Assembly: GCA_020637335.1 (NCBI GenBank)
Contig: JACJWC010000015.1
Span: 76,179-140,178, forward strand
Length of the DNA: 64,000 bases
DNA from: Acidobacteriota bacterium
GTDB taxonomy: Bacteria > Acidobacteriota > Holophagae > Acanthopleuribacterales > Acanthopleuribacteraceae
Reading direction: 5' to 3'
The notes under the pieces are model-generated. The model ran no database searches. It worked only from the letters and a program-made list of their open reading frames with translations, and was not told the DNA's origin. Positions 25,574-33,805 of the stretch are shown here, one piece after another; within the stretch, counting starts at the first letter, position 1; each line of letters begins with the position of its first letter. The position numbers and the translations under genes were made by a program.

Positions 25574-25938
25574 ATCCCCCCAGCTAATCGCCGCTCCCGA
25601 CAAGCTCTTCAGCCTGTTGAGCCACGAATGCGCACCAAAGCACACGCATGATCGCTGGGATGGATTCAATGCTGAGCGCCCGGCAGGATTAGAACTCTGC
25701 TGACCTCGAATCCAGACAAGCTTTTCGGCCTGAAAGGTCGAAACGTGAATAGCCAGGGTCAAGGGTGCGAGCGCTGCGAGCAACCGCAGGCCCAGGAAAA
25801 AACCGCCCCAATCCGGGGCGCCCTGAAGGGGCGCAACACTCAGGCCCCAAAACTCTAATCTGATGCGCTGTGTAGCTGTGAATAAGTGAGTTCCCAAAAC
25901 ACAGTCCAGCTTCGAGGGTTGAGTTATACAATAAAGCT
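25574..25938. other. Gene-free stretch with family A copy 5
   Basis: After the toxin stop there is ~150 bases of unassigned sequence, then a family-A element (25726-25837, minus), then ~100 bases containing the promoter of the next small gene. No other feature seen. Confidence 0.5.
25726..25837 (-). repeat. Family A element, copy 5
   Basis: Full-length copy reading CGGCCTGAAAGGTCG ... GGGGCGCCCTGAAGGGGCGCAAC. Almost the same sequence as the copies at 32956 and, inverted, at 36298 and 39661. Confidence 0.8.
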
Positions 25939-26250
25939 ATGCCATTTTCTGAATTAAACCTTCATGACGCAATTCTTGAGAAAATTGAACACTTGTGGCG
26001 TTCTAAAGAAGTTGTGGTTTACGGAAAGTTGTTTGGGGTAAATCGACACTTCAAATTAACTTTTTCTGGCGTTTGGTTGCTTGAAGTCGCCCATGAGGAG
26101 TCTTGGGGCCCATCAAACGCCATCATGGTGCAAAATGCTGTTTCCAATTCGGAGTATGTCATTCAAATGCAATCAGGTGATGAAATCAAAATTCGGGCGA
26201 AGGAATATCATTTTGAATCCTTTAGTCAATCCGTGGACTCGGCGGATTGA
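25939..26250 (+). CDS. Hypothetical small protein, immunity-like
   Basis: A 103-residue all-beta-leaning protein (MPFSELNLHDAILEKIEHLW start, VVVYGKLFG, FKLTFSGVWLLEVAHEESWG). The LHDAILE opening is typical of several small DUFs scattered in toxin-immunity loci, but I cannot name the family. The start is an ATG with only a weak ribosome-binding site. It opens a run of small plus-strand genes. Confidence 0.65.
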   Translation: MPFSELNLHDAILEKIEHLWRSKEVVVYGKLFGVNRHFKLTFSGVWLLEVAHEESWGPSNAIMVQNAVSNSEYVIQMQSGDEIKIRAKEYHFESFSQSVDSAD

Positions 26251-26300
26251 TGACCATACACTTTATGGCTTAGCTGCTTTGTCATCTGCACGGGGGATTA

Positions 26301-26765
26301 ATGAGTGAGCCGGGCTTGGTTTACTGGCGTGTTCTTGAGCCCATTTGGGACCAGGTCTCGATTTACAATGGTGCGGACACTTTTCTGACTGGTTTTACAC
26401 AGTTATCGGAGATCCAGCAGCATCTTTTTGCCGCCCATTGGTGCCAGTCTGAGGTGCGTAATGGTGGGTTCCACCAATTCTTCAGCAATCCCACCGGAGT
26501 TCTGGCTCCTGAAGCAGTGCGGGCCTTCGCGGTGATCGGGTTGGTGGAAGCGGCAGAGGTTTTGACGCGTGCGTTGCGTTTCTTCGGTGCTCACTATCCG
26601 CGCGACCAGAGCGTGCGCCTCCTAATGCTCCGCTCTCTGGTCGGGCAGCAACGCAGCGAATGGGACCCCTTTTATGCGCTGGATCCGGAGTTTTATCGTG
26701 TCATCGATTCCAGCAGCGGACGATTTGCCAGGCTGGCGGACGTGTATGCCGAAAGTACACATTAA
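26301..26765 (+). CDS. DMP19/DUF4375-like protein
   Basis: A 154-residue protein with the family hallmark CQSEVRNGGFHQFFSNPTG followed by APEAVRAFAVIGLVEAAEVLTRA. DMP19 was described as a nucleic-acid mimic in Neisseria, and related DUF4375 proteins are frequent next to immunity genes; the role here is unknown. ATG 26301 follows CGGGGGA. A second, divergent member lies at 40668-41228. Confidence 0.85.
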   Translation: MSEPGLVYWRVLEPIWDQVSIYNGADTFLTGFTQLSEIQQHLFAAHWCQSEVRNGGFHQFFSNPTGVLAPEAVRAFAVIGLVEAAEVLTRALRFFGAHYPRDQSVRLLMLRSLVGQQRSEWDPFYALDPEFYRVIDSSSGRFARLADVYAESTH

Positions 26766-27194
26766 AGGGATGCTCAATCCATAACCTTGTTGAACCGAAT
26801 TTTTGGAACCACGAATGGACACGAAGACACACGAATGCTAGGTGAATTGAATATACGAGCTTATGCTGCCAGCCGGAAATGAATCCGGCCCTTTCCCGCG
26901 GTCAAAAAAGCTTAAATCGCAGTCCGCATCCGCCAGGCCCCGAAGGGAGCCGAAGAATAGAGGCCCCCAGTAAAGCGAGCGTCCGCGAGCGACTGGGGGA
27001 GGGGACGCGCGAACCACTAGGCCCCCCAAAGTGCCTGCTCACATTACCTTGCCGCTGCCATCCCCGATCACACGTTGGCAAATCGTTTTGAATTTCGTCG
27101 ACTGGGCCCCATTTGGGCCATGTGCCTTAGATTCGGAGCGTCAAAAGGAGGCCAGCGGCCGATTGACCTGTGAGCCCACCCCGACGTAGGAGGG
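26766..27194. other. Gene-free stretch: family C copy 1 and family B left arm
   Basis: It holds the structured family-C element (26801-27060) and the left part of family-B copy 2 (27142-27194), up to the intron junction. Short minus-strand frames here are translations of repeat sequence. Confidence 0.6.
26801..27060. repeat. Family C structured element, copy 1
   Basis: About 255 bases, ~90% identical by eye to 37255-37510. It starts with GGAACCACGAATGGACACGA. It includes hairpins GCCGGA-aatgaa-TCCGGC and a long stem CCCCCAGT...ACTGGGGG, with a nested GCGAGC/GCTCGC-type arm and GC-rich flanks. It could be a MITE-like element or a structured RNA. Transcription direction unknown. Confidence 0.7.
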
Positions 27195-27520
27195 GTGTGA
27201 TTGGCATGTGTAGCAGATAGGAGGTGAAAGTCCAGACCCGGGGCCCTGACGGAGGGAACCCGACACCGAGGAGACAAGGGCGAGCGGGTGATCGCTGGTC
27301 CGGAAGAAGTCGTAGGTGGATAGCCGTTCTGAACGAAAGTGAAGCGCCGTAAGGCAGGTAGGGTGGGTGAGATGGCCCCCAGCATCGAAGCCCGGTATTC
27401 GTCGGAACCCTAGTTGTATTGGCGACAGGATGGAAATCAAATCTGCTGCACTTACCCAATGAGATCTGCTGGATTCCTGCAAAGGAGCAGGTAGGTCGTA
27501 GGAAGGAATAACGAAAACCG

Positions 27521-29074
27521 ATGATCCAGGAGAAGTCAGAGGACGGCATAGTACCGGAAGGCCGACGAAAGTCGGTCCAAACCCCGAAGAGATCGGGGGG
27601 AGGGAAGGCTGTCCCAGTCGAGGAACAGATGGAGCAACTGGAACTGCCCTTCATGACAGCAGAAAACCCGCAAGGGACCACCGATGAACCGGTAGGGGAC
27701 CGATCCCCCACTGGGTCACACGAGGAGCCGAAGATGAAGGACAAGGAAGGAAAGGCGCCATCGGCAACCATGGAGAGAGTCGTCGAAAGGCTGTACAAGG
27801 CCTTTGTGAAGGTGGCCCAAAACGATGGAGCCCCAGGTCCAGACGGCCAAACGGTAGAGGATGTGAAGAAGAGCCTGAGCAAGGTGATTCGAGAACTGGA
27901 ACGAAAACTCGTGGCTGGAACGTATCAGCCGGGAGAGATTCGCCGGAAGAACATTCCCAAAGCGGGAGGCGGTGAACGGGGGCTGGGAATTCCAAACGTG
28001 GTGGACCGCATTGTTCAGGAAGCGGTCCGGCAAACGCTGGAACCGTTGTACGAGCCGGAATTTCATGGGAGTAGCCATGGGTTCCGGCCGGGGCGAAGCT
28101 GCCAAACGGCGATCCGAGAAGCGCACCAATACGTATCCGAAGGCTATGATTGGGTGGTAGACATCGATCTGGAGAAATTCTTTGACCGGGTCAATCACCA
28201 ACGGCTGATGGCGGTGTTGGGACGAAAGATCGGAGATGACCGGCTGCTCAAGGTGATCCACCGCATGCTGAAAAGCGAGGTGGTGATGCCGGAAGGAGTG
28301 GTCGTGCGGACGGAGGAAGGGGTCCCTCAAGGAGGTCCCCTGTCGCCGTTGCTGAGCAACATCGTCCTGGATGAACTGGACCGGGAATTGGAAAGGCGCG
28401 ACCTGCGCTTTGTGCGCTACGCGGATGACTGTAACGTCTTCGTCAGGAGCGAACGGGCAGGGAAACGCGTAATGACCAGTCTGAAATCCTTCATTGAAAG
28501 ACGGCTGCGATTGAAGGTGAATGAGGGAAAGAGCGCGGTGGCCCGACCCAGGGAGCGCCACTTCCTGGGGTTCCGTCTAGAAGACGAAACCCCTGATGGG
28601 GAGGTGGACATAAGACTCTCGAAAAGGACTTGCGAAAGGATTGAGGCCCGACTGCGGGAAATGACCCCACGAAACTGGGGCAGGTCCATCAAAGCATGTG
28701 TGGAAAAGCTCAACACCTACCTGCAAGGCTGGCTGGGATTCTTCTCAATCGTTTCGGAACGAGAAGTTTCCAAGCTAGGGAGTCTGGACGCACACCTGAG
28801 AAGAAGGCTGCGCGCGATGCACCTCAAACAGTGGAAACGCAAGGAGACCATGCGAAAGAGACTGGAAAGACTGGGCGTTCGGGGAAAAACGGCGCGGAAG
28901 GTGCTCTACGAGGGAAGGAAATCGATCTGGGCCCTCAGCATCTCTTCGGCTGCCCATGTAGGCCTATCCAATCGGTACTTCACCGAGTTAGGTCTGTATT
29001 CGCTCAAGGAAAACTGGTCAAGGAAGCAAGGTTCGGTGGTTGTCCCAACACAAATGGCGCTGCCATTGGGATAA
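27521..29074 (+). CDS. ltrA: Group II intron reverse transcriptase/maturase
   Basis: A 517-residue intron-encoded protein. Reverse transcriptase motifs are in order: LGIPNVVDRIVQEA, HGSSHGFRPGRSC, DWVVDIDLEKFFD, EGVPQGGPLSPLLSN and the catalytic YADD at residues 300-303. A maturase (X) region and a short basic tail follow. There is no HNH endonuclease motif, so retrohoming would rely on reverse splicing without second-strand cleavage. The first ~85 residues are a low-complexity extension before the usual RT start (ATMERVVERLYKAFVKVAQN). An internal methionine may be the true start. It helps fold and splice the intron and copies it into new sites. Confidence 0.93.
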   Translation: MIQEKSEDGIVPEGRRKSVQTPKRSGGGKAVPVEEQMEQLELPFMTAENPQGTTDEPVGDRSPTGSHEEPKMKDKEGKAPSATMERVVERLYKAFVKVAQNDGAPGPDGQTVEDVKKSLSKVIRELERKLVAGTYQPGEIRRKNIPKAGGGERGLGIPNVVDRIVQEAVRQTLEPLYEPEFHGSSHGFRPGRSCQTAIREAHQYVSEGYDWVVDIDLEKFFDRVNHQRLMAVLGRKIGDDRLLKVIHRMLKSEVVMPEGVVVRTEEGVPQGGPLSPLLSNIVLDELDRELERRDLRFVRYADDCNVFVRSERAGKRVMTSLKSFIERRLRLKVNEGKSAVARPRERHFLGFRLEDETPDGEVDIRLSKRTCERIEARLREMTPRNWGRSIKACVEKLNTYLQGWLGFFSIVSEREVSKLGSLDAHLRRRLRAMHLKQWKRKETMRKRLERLGVRGKTARKVLYEGRKSIWALSISSAAHVGLSNRYFTELGLYSLKENWSRKQGSVVVPTQMALPLG

Positions 29075-29124
29075 GCGAGGTCGAGAACCGGCCGATGGTC
29101 GGGTTAATAACCGATCATCCTGAA

Positions 29125-29157
29125 GAGCCGGATGTGAACAGCACAAGTCCGGTTCTG
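29125..29157 (+). ncRNA. Group II intron domain V
   Basis: Catalytic hairpin: GAGCCGGA pairs with TCCGGTTC around a bulged middle (UGUGAACAGCACAAG), with the AGC catalytic triad at positions 2-4. It sits 38 bases from the intron 3' end. Confidence 0.88.
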
Positions 29158-29195
29158 TGAGAGGCGCCCTCGGGCAACCAGGGCGCCTACTCGAT
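29158..29195 (+). ncRNA. Group II intron domain VI with branch-point A
   Basis: The stem AGGCGCCCT/AGGGCGCCT encloses a CGGGCAACC-type loop. The unpaired A in GCCTACTCGAT, about eight bases from the 3' splice site, is the expected lariat branch point. Confidence 0.8.
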
Positions 29196-29668
29196 GTGGG
29201 TAGACGGTTCCCCTGAACCAAAAGAGCCCTTTAGGGCGATTGAACATTTGTTTCAGATCCAAGTCTGGGGTTTGGGTGGCAGCTCCATTTTTTTTGTTTT
29301 TACAAAAAGGTTCTGGAATGGATGCCGACCCTTTTTGTCCTATTTTGAGGCTCAGTCGCCCATCCGGGCTCCCGAGTTCTGGAGGTCGTTTTACCCACAC
29401 CTCCTATCGTCGGTGTGGGCTCACGGGTCAGTCGGCCTCCGGCCTCTAAAATTGGTGGACTCCCCGGGCCTGCGAACCTGCGCAGGCTCCGGTTCTTGAC
29501 CCGGTCTATCCACGTTCCAGCCCTCCAGGCCGCATAGAGCCACCGGCAAAAGACACCCTTACCCGTATTAATCTGGTTGTTATGTCAGAATTGAAAATGC
29601 CGATATTGCCCAACGTCAAAGCAATAAGTGGCACCTAGGCTTCTTGACATTCAAAATGTGGGGTATAA
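29196..29668. other. Gene-free stretch after the intron
   Basis: It holds the right part of family-B copy 2, the partial family A, and 135 bases of unassigned sequence before the HNH gene. A TTGACA/TATAAA pair near 29644-29668 has too short a spacer and lies at the start codon, so it is not called a promoter. Confidence 0.5.
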
Positions 29669-29983
29669 ATGGCCAATCGATGGGGCATACCGAAATGGCT
29701 TGAACAGGAAGTGCGTCAACGCGATATGGCATGTGTTTATTGTGGTGTTAAGTTCACTTCAGCAAATACAGCGCGGAGGTCAGCGGCCAGTTGGGAGCAC
29801 ATTATTAATGACGCCAGCATCATCACGCGCGAAAACATCGCGCTCTGCTGCTGTGGCTGTAATTCCAGCAAAGGCCAAAAACAATTGTCGGTTTGGCTTC
29901 AGTCCGAATACTGTTTTAATAAGGGCATATCGCCGGCAACTGTTGCACCGATTGTCAAGCAAGCTTTAGACAAAGGTTTGTGA
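29669..29983 (+). CDS. HNH endonuclease-like protein
   Basis: A 104-residue protein with the HNH/zinc arrangement CVYCG, then WEHIINDAS with the catalytic-type His, NIALCC and CCGCNSSKGQK. The size fits a stand-alone HNH nuclease or a nuclease domain of a mobile island. The second Asn/His positions are partly altered, so activity is uncertain. No strong ribosome-binding site precedes ATG 29669. Confidence 0.75.
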   Translation: MANRWGIPKWLEQEVRQRDMACVYCGVKFTSANTARRSAASWEHIINDASIITRENIALCCCGCNSSKGQKQLSVWLQSEYCFNKGISPATVAPIVKQALDKGL

Positions 29984-30070
29984 ATTGGGATTTCATTGGT
30001 TATCGTCTCGTGTTGGCGCAATAAAGCTCCTGAGACCTTTCGGCTCTAATGCCCCTAAAAGGAGGGTTAA

Positions 30071-30685
30071 TTGACGAGCCAATCTGTGATCATTTTCATC
30101 AGCAATGCCCTGGACGCCTACTATTCTTCGCATTCTTTTGGCACTGTTGCAAAGGATCCCCCTTTTGAGCCCCAATCAGGTGGTGCGCCACCCGAAATGT
30201 GGAATAGCCAACCTGACACTGATGGCTGGGTCGAATGGAAGATGCTTCCATCAACTGTTTCCGAGCGTGACTTAGAACAGCTGGAAGCGGAATTTGAGGT
30301 CAAGCTACCCGCCATTCTCGCAAGCTACTTCCGGGCACGATTTCATCTCTTCGATCAGGTTGCAATTGGTGATTTGGTGCTTATTCTCCCTTCCGTTCCA
30401 TCCGATTCACCCTTTCGTCCTATTCGCGCTAATTTCCTTGCATGGCGGCAATTAATGGCGGCCTGTTTTCTCCCTTTTGGTTCCTTTCAGGATGGGTGGG
30501 GACCTCTATGCTTTGACCTCAAGGAGGGTTCTGCTGATGACGCTCCCATTTGCTGGTTTGATCACGAACATCTTGCTCCTCTTTCAAAGGCCGAACTTGG
30601 CGACAGGGCAACGCTGGAGCCGCTTAAGCAGCCACTCTTCGGCTCGTTTCGAGAACTTCTTTCAAGACTCAGGTCTACGGTTTAG
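30071..30685 (+). CDS. SUKH/SMI1-KNR4-like immunity-type protein
   Basis: A 204-residue protein with a SUKH-like signature: VSERDLEQLEAEFEVKLPAILASYF, a central beta region, and a GPLCFDL strand. SUKH-superfamily proteins commonly neutralise polymorphic toxins in the cytoplasm. The TTG start at 30071 is supported by AAGGAGGG five bases upstream. No cognate toxin gene is nearby. Confidence 0.75.
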   Translation: MTSQSVIIFISNALDAYYSSHSFGTVAKDPPFEPQSGGAPPEMWNSQPDTDGWVEWKMLPSTVSERDLEQLEAEFEVKLPAILASYFRARFHLFDQVAIGDLVLILPSVPSDSPFRPIRANFLAWRQLMAACFLPFGSFQDGWGPLCFDLKEGSADDAPICWFDHEHLAPLSKAELGDRATLEPLKQPLFGSFRELLSRLRSTV

Positions 30686-30771
30686 GCGCCAGAGGGAGGA
30701 CAAATGGCGACCTTTCTCAAGGTTTTGTGTTGTCCAAGTGCTTATTTTATTCAAGCTGTAAGGAGCCATCC

Positions 30772-31062
30772 ATGCACCCTGGCCAAAAGTACCTTCCGGA
30801 CCATTGGAATCGCTGGATTGAGGCCTACGCCTTAACAAACAGTGGCGGTCAATATCGAACTTTGGGCGCAAGTGATTTCACCCAGGCGCTCAAGATCCTT
30901 TTTGAAGATGGTTCCAGCGCCACCTTTCATCATGCCTTTGCCGTGAAAAATTCTGGGTTGGAGGAACTCGCCCTCTTCACGGAACATTGCGGTTATTTTG
31001 TTTTTCATCATCACGTCATCGCCAAGCTTGAGGGGATCTGCCTTGAAACTACTGCGGAATAG
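30772..31062 (+). CDS. Hypothetical small protein in immunity-type island
   Basis: A 96-residue protein I do not recognise. ATG 30772 has TAAGGAG upstream, and the frame is open to 30727. Aromatic/His-rich strands (SATFHHAFAVKN, EHCGYFVFHHHVIAKLEG) suggest a small beta-sheet protein. It lies 86 bases after the SUKH-like gene in the same direction. Confidence 0.65.
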   Translation: MHPGQKYLPDHWNRWIEAYALTNSGGQYRTLGASDFTQALKILFEDGSSATFHHAFAVKNSGLEELALFTEHCGYFVFHHHVIAKLEGICLETTAE

Positions 31063-31131
31063 TCGGTTACCTGTACCCATTGGGTTTGTTTTGGCGCGCC
31101 TATGGCGGAGGGTTGCCGATCGTTGGGCATC

Positions 31132-31694
31132 ATGAGCGCAAGCATGCAAACCAAGCCGCTTCTTGTCCTGGACCTCGATGAAACCCTTGTTTATGCCACG
31201 GAAGAACCTTGGCGATCGAGCCGCAACATCACATTCCTCCGTATTTTCTTTACTTGCGGCCTGGATTAGAAACGTTTTTGCAGCAGGTTGAAGGGGCGTT
31301 TCAGGTGGCCGTTTGGACTTCTTCTACGGCGGCTTATGCACGTTCCGTTTGTCCATTGGTGTTTCCCGACCTGGAGCGCCTTGCCTTTATCTGGGCCCGC
31401 AATCGATGCACGCCTACCCGCATCTTCGCGTTAGATCATTGGGTAGATGCCAAACCGCTCCAGAAACTCAAACGTCGCGGTTATGACCTGGCTCGTGTTC
31501 TGGTGGTCGACGATCAGCCGGAAAAATTCACGCGTAACTACGGCAATCTGGTTCAGGTAACCCCCTTTCTCGGCGATCCTAGCGACGACGAACTCCCGCA
31601 CCTGGCCAAATACCTGGCCCAATTGGCGGCCGTTCCGGATGTTCGGACCATTGAAAAACGAAATTGGCGCCGCTGTCTGAATGTCATACCCTGA
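31132..31694 (+). pseudogene. NLI/CTD-phosphatase-like HAD gene with a frameshift
   Basis: The first frame from ATG 31132 encodes LLVLDLDETLVYATEEPW, the HAD DxDxT motif I. It then runs out of frame. The second frame (open from 31209) continues with PPYFLYLRPGLETFL, VAVWTSSTAAYA (motif II), KPLQKLKRRG and VLVVDDQPEKF (motifs III-IV), ending at 31694. The two halves join if one base is added near 31206, in GAACCTTGGCG. It is either a one-base deletion pseudogene or a sequencing error. The intact protein would be a ~187-residue phosphatase of the NIF type. Confidence 0.75.
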
Positions 31695-31733
31695 TGTTCC
31701 TTCCCTTTGGGAGCAAACATCCGAAGAGGTTTT

Positions 31734-32126
31734 ATGAAAATTGAAGGTTACACGGTTGACGAAATCCTCAACCTTCCGGTGAACGACATTGAGGAATTGG
31801 TTTTGATCAACAAGCCAATGGTGGTTTCGGTGGGGACTGCCCAAGTCTTGGGACAGTTTTGGGTCAAGCACTCGCGAACCTTGGTTGTGGAACTGGCCCA
31901 TATCGATGGCGGAGGAGAAGGTGTGCTCCTGGCTATCCAAAGAATTGCCAAGGATATTTGTGCCAAAAAGAATTTGGAGGAAATGGAGTGTCTGGTCTAT
32001 GCGGTTTCTTGCGCGCGCCCCAATATGAAATTGCGTGCCCACTTGGTCAAAAGAGGATTCGAAATTAAAAATGTGCCCCACAAAGGTGAAGTTTTTTACA
32101 AAGTTTTTGATGTCTCGGGTACCTAA
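31734..32126 (+). CDS. Putative GNAT-like acetyltransferase
   Basis: A 130-residue protein. ATG 31734 follows GAAGAGG. The strand-helix layout with ARPNMKLRAHLVKRGFEI near the C-terminus, followed by GEVFYKVF, looks like the end of a GNAT fold. The acetyl-CoA loop (Q/RxxGxG/A) is only weakly recognisable, so the assignment is tentative. It could equally be an immunity-type protein of the island. Confidence 0.55.
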   Translation: MKIEGYTVDEILNLPVNDIEELVLINKPMVVSVGTAQVLGQFWVKHSRTLVVELAHIDGGGEGVLLAIQRIAKDICAKKNLEEMECLVYAVSCARPNMKLRAHLVKRGFEIKNVPHKGEVFYKVFDVSGT

Positions 32127-32322
32127 GTTCGTTCGACTCCTGACGGATGCTGGAAAAGCGTTTTGGACTGCGGCGACGCGTCGCCGCTTTCAGAGCCCCG
32201 AAACCATGGTGGGCCGTAACCCGGCCCTCATGGTCGCATTGCGTTTCGTGCTTGGGCATTGCCTCTTCCGCCAATCGCTGTCAATCTAAGTGGCGTATGG
32301 ATCTCAGGGTCAGGTGTTGTGA
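32127..32322. repeat. Degenerate family A fragment
   Basis: The segment 32148-32240 contains GGCGACGCGTCGCC, CGCTTTCAGAGCCCCG and CCATGGTGGGCCGTAACCCGG, matching the left part of family A with decay. A similar left fragment, including the same GGAAAA-CGTTTTGGA-TGCGGCGAC lead-in, lies at 37548-37612. No gene in the remainder. Confidence 0.55.
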
Positions 32323-32871
32323 ATGATCCCCATCGGCTACATGTACAAAAAGGTCAGCGCGAAAACCGATTGGTTAAAGGCGCCGCAGGTGAAAGAGATC
32401 TGTTCGGTCAGCAGCTGTATTTCCCAAGATTTTGCAGATTGGATCAACTATTGGGCACATAACGGCTATTGGATGTTTAATGCGCCTCAGGTCATTGAAT
32501 CCTTGGCGATGGAGCAAAATATTGTCCTTGCGGGGCACAGGCTTTTTTATTACGAAGCCTTTGAAAAACAATGGGACGAGGAACCCGGTGTGTGGGTCCA
32601 TTTTGAGCCCGAATCCTCGTTTGAAACGGCGGTTAAGGCGCCTCTGAATGCCCTTTTGTTGGGGTTTGACATTGTGAGCTTTTTTGCGCAAAACGGTCCT
32701 GAATGTTCGCCGCTTTCCTGTAACCACCTAGCTGATACGATTGAAGTGAATGAACATTGCCTCATTCCGACCTTTAATGAAGCGAAACGGCTTCTCGAAG
32801 CCGGTGCCTTCAAAAATAGTGAGCCGGGCCCTTACCGAATCATCGCCGTCCATGCTGTGCAAAATACCTAA
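32323..32871 (+). CDS. Hypothetical protein in immunity-type island
   Basis: A 182-residue protein not recognised. Features: ISQDFADWINYWAHNGYWMFNAPQ near residues 33-56, YYEAFEKQW and a VWVHFEPE strand. The general style fits small immunity or DUF proteins. The ATG at 32323 has no strong ribosome-binding site. Family-A copies flank it on both sides (32148 fragment and 32956). Confidence 0.65.
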   Translation: MIPIGYMYKKVSAKTDWLKAPQVKEICSVSSCISQDFADWINYWAHNGYWMFNAPQVIESLAMEQNIVLAGHRLFYYEAFEKQWDEEPGVWVHFEPESSFETAVKAPLNALLLGFDIVSFFAQNGPECSPLSCNHLADTIEVNEHCLIPTFNEAKRLLEAGAFKNSEPGPYRIIAVHAVQNT

Positions 32872-32955
32872 CCTGGCAGGATGGTTGCGCCCGGAACCAT
32901 CGATTCCGAACGAATAATGGCGACACCTTGGAAATGAAATCCTGGTCGGGGGTTT

Positions 32956-33070
32956 CGGCCTGAAAGGTCGAAACGTGAATAGCCTGGGTCAAGGGTGCGA
33001 GCGTTGCGAGCAATCCGCAGGCCCAGGAAAAAGGCCAATTCAAATTCGGGGCGCCCTGAAGGGGCGCAAT
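32956..33070 (-). repeat. Family A element, copy 8
   Basis: Full length; reads CGGCCTGAAAGGTCGAAACG ... GCGCCCTGAAGGGGCGCAAT, with the central CCTGGGTC/GGCCCAGG stem. Confidence 0.8.
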
Positions 33071-33119
33071 ACTGGCCCCAAAACCTCCTGCTCGGAACAA
33101 CGAATCGCTGTAAAAGCTT

Positions 33120-33217
33120 GAATGGAACCACGAATGGACACTAATGCACACGAATAATGGGATGAATCCGGTGTTTTGAACGATTTTCTGCCGCCCAGGT
33201 TGACAATCCATGCCACA
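33120..33217 (+). repeat. Family D repeat, copy 1
   Basis: About 98 bases starting GAATGGAACCACGAATGGAC. They run through AATCCGGTGTTTTGAACGAT to GCCGCCCAGGTTGACAA. Nearly identical to 34481-34580. Confidence 0.7.
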
Positions 33218-33328
33218 TAGGGTTGTTGCGCAGAATTTCCCTTGGAAGATAGTGAATCCTTTTGATTAGAGCCTTTTAAAGTTATATTTTGCTTAGGTTA
33301 TTGATTTTTTATTAGCTGGTCAGATTCC

Positions 33329-33805
33329 ATGAACGATGTCTACTTTGCATGCATGCAATGCTTGGTTTACGTTGATGCCGGTTACCGGTGGGCTGCGTTT
33401 ACGTTACCCGACGCAGGTGTACAGCTTGAATCGCAAATAAAGGCCGATGCTGTGGATGCAGCACATGAGTATTGGAATCCCCCTGACGATTCGAATTGGC
33501 TGCGTGATGGTATTTTCCCTGCGGTTCGCAAGTTTCTGAAGAGCCATGGGGAACACGAGCTGTTTTTTGGTGAGCATGAGTCTTTTGCTAACCCAGACTC
33601 CACCGATTGGTTTGATTGGCTTGAAGTGAGTGAGGATCCGAATCCATCTCCCCGTTTCTTTGCCGAAACGCTTGGCCTTGTCACTTGGTCGTCCGTTCGC
33701 GATTGGGTCAAAGCTAATCGTTTTCCCTGGTGGTGGAGCTTACCCGAGTACCAAGATTCTGCACGCACCCGTTTTGAAGCAATCGTGCGCAGGCGGTCAC
33801 AATGA
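33329..33805 (+). CDS. Hypothetical protein, first of an overlapping trio
   Basis: A 158-residue acidic, Trp-rich protein (EYWNPPDDSNWLRDGIFPAVRKFLKSH, DSTDWFDWLEVSED, RFPWWWSLPEY) that I do not recognise. Its stop overlaps the next start (ATGA), implying coupled translation. Immunity-like by size and context only. Confidence 0.65.
   Translation: MNDVYFACMQCLVYVDAGYRWAAFTLPDAGVQLESQIKADAVDAAHEYWNPPDDSNWLRDGIFPAVRKFLKSHGEHELFFGEHESFANPDSTDWFDWLEVSEDPNPSPRFFAETLGLVTWSSVRDWVKANRFPWWWSLPEYQDSARTRFEAIVRRRSQ

Larger units (their letters stand above)
27195..29195 (+). mobile_element. Group II intron, complete, 2001 bases
   Basis: Comparing family-B copy 2 with the uninterrupted copy 1 places the intron from GTGTG at 27195 to ...CGAT at 29195. 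Joining 27194 to 29196 restores copy 1 exactly. It has the bacterial GUGYG 5' end and an AY 3' end. Domain I-IV RNA (27195-27520) is followed by the intron-encoded protein, then domains V and VI. The target is the 3' arm of the CCCACCCC/GGGGTGGG hairpin in the repeat. All parts look intact, so it may be active. Confidence 0.92.
27142..29533 (+). repeat. Family B element, copy 2 (interrupted by group II intron)
   Basis: The same ~390-base element as 24399-24784, split at 27194/29196 by the intron. Outside the intron the two copies are nearly identical for the core, with single-base differences such as CTTTTGGTCC versus CTTTTTGTCC. This indicates recent duplication. Its right end includes the partial family-A sequence 29454-29533. 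Confidence 0.8.
32872..33328. other. Gene-free stretch with family A and D copies
   Basis: It contains family-A copy 8 (32956-33070, minus) and family-D copy 1 (33120-33217). The last ~110 bases are AT-rich and probably hold the promoter for the three-gene unit starting at 33329. Confidence 0.55.

Noticed and set aside
26838..27029. Short minus-strand frames across family C (also 37319-37516)
   Set aside because: Both copies can be read as similar peptides (RASPPPVARGRSLYWG), but this follows from nucleotide identity. There is no ribosome-binding site, and differences do not favour silent changes.
27716..28561. Long minus-strand frame opposite the intron reverse transcriptase
   Set aside because: It is a shadow of the well-conserved RT gene and shows no family resemblance.
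29643..29668. TTGACA and TATAAA as a promoter for the HNH gene
   Set aside because: The spacer is about 14 bases and the -10 touches the start codon, leaving no room for a leader.
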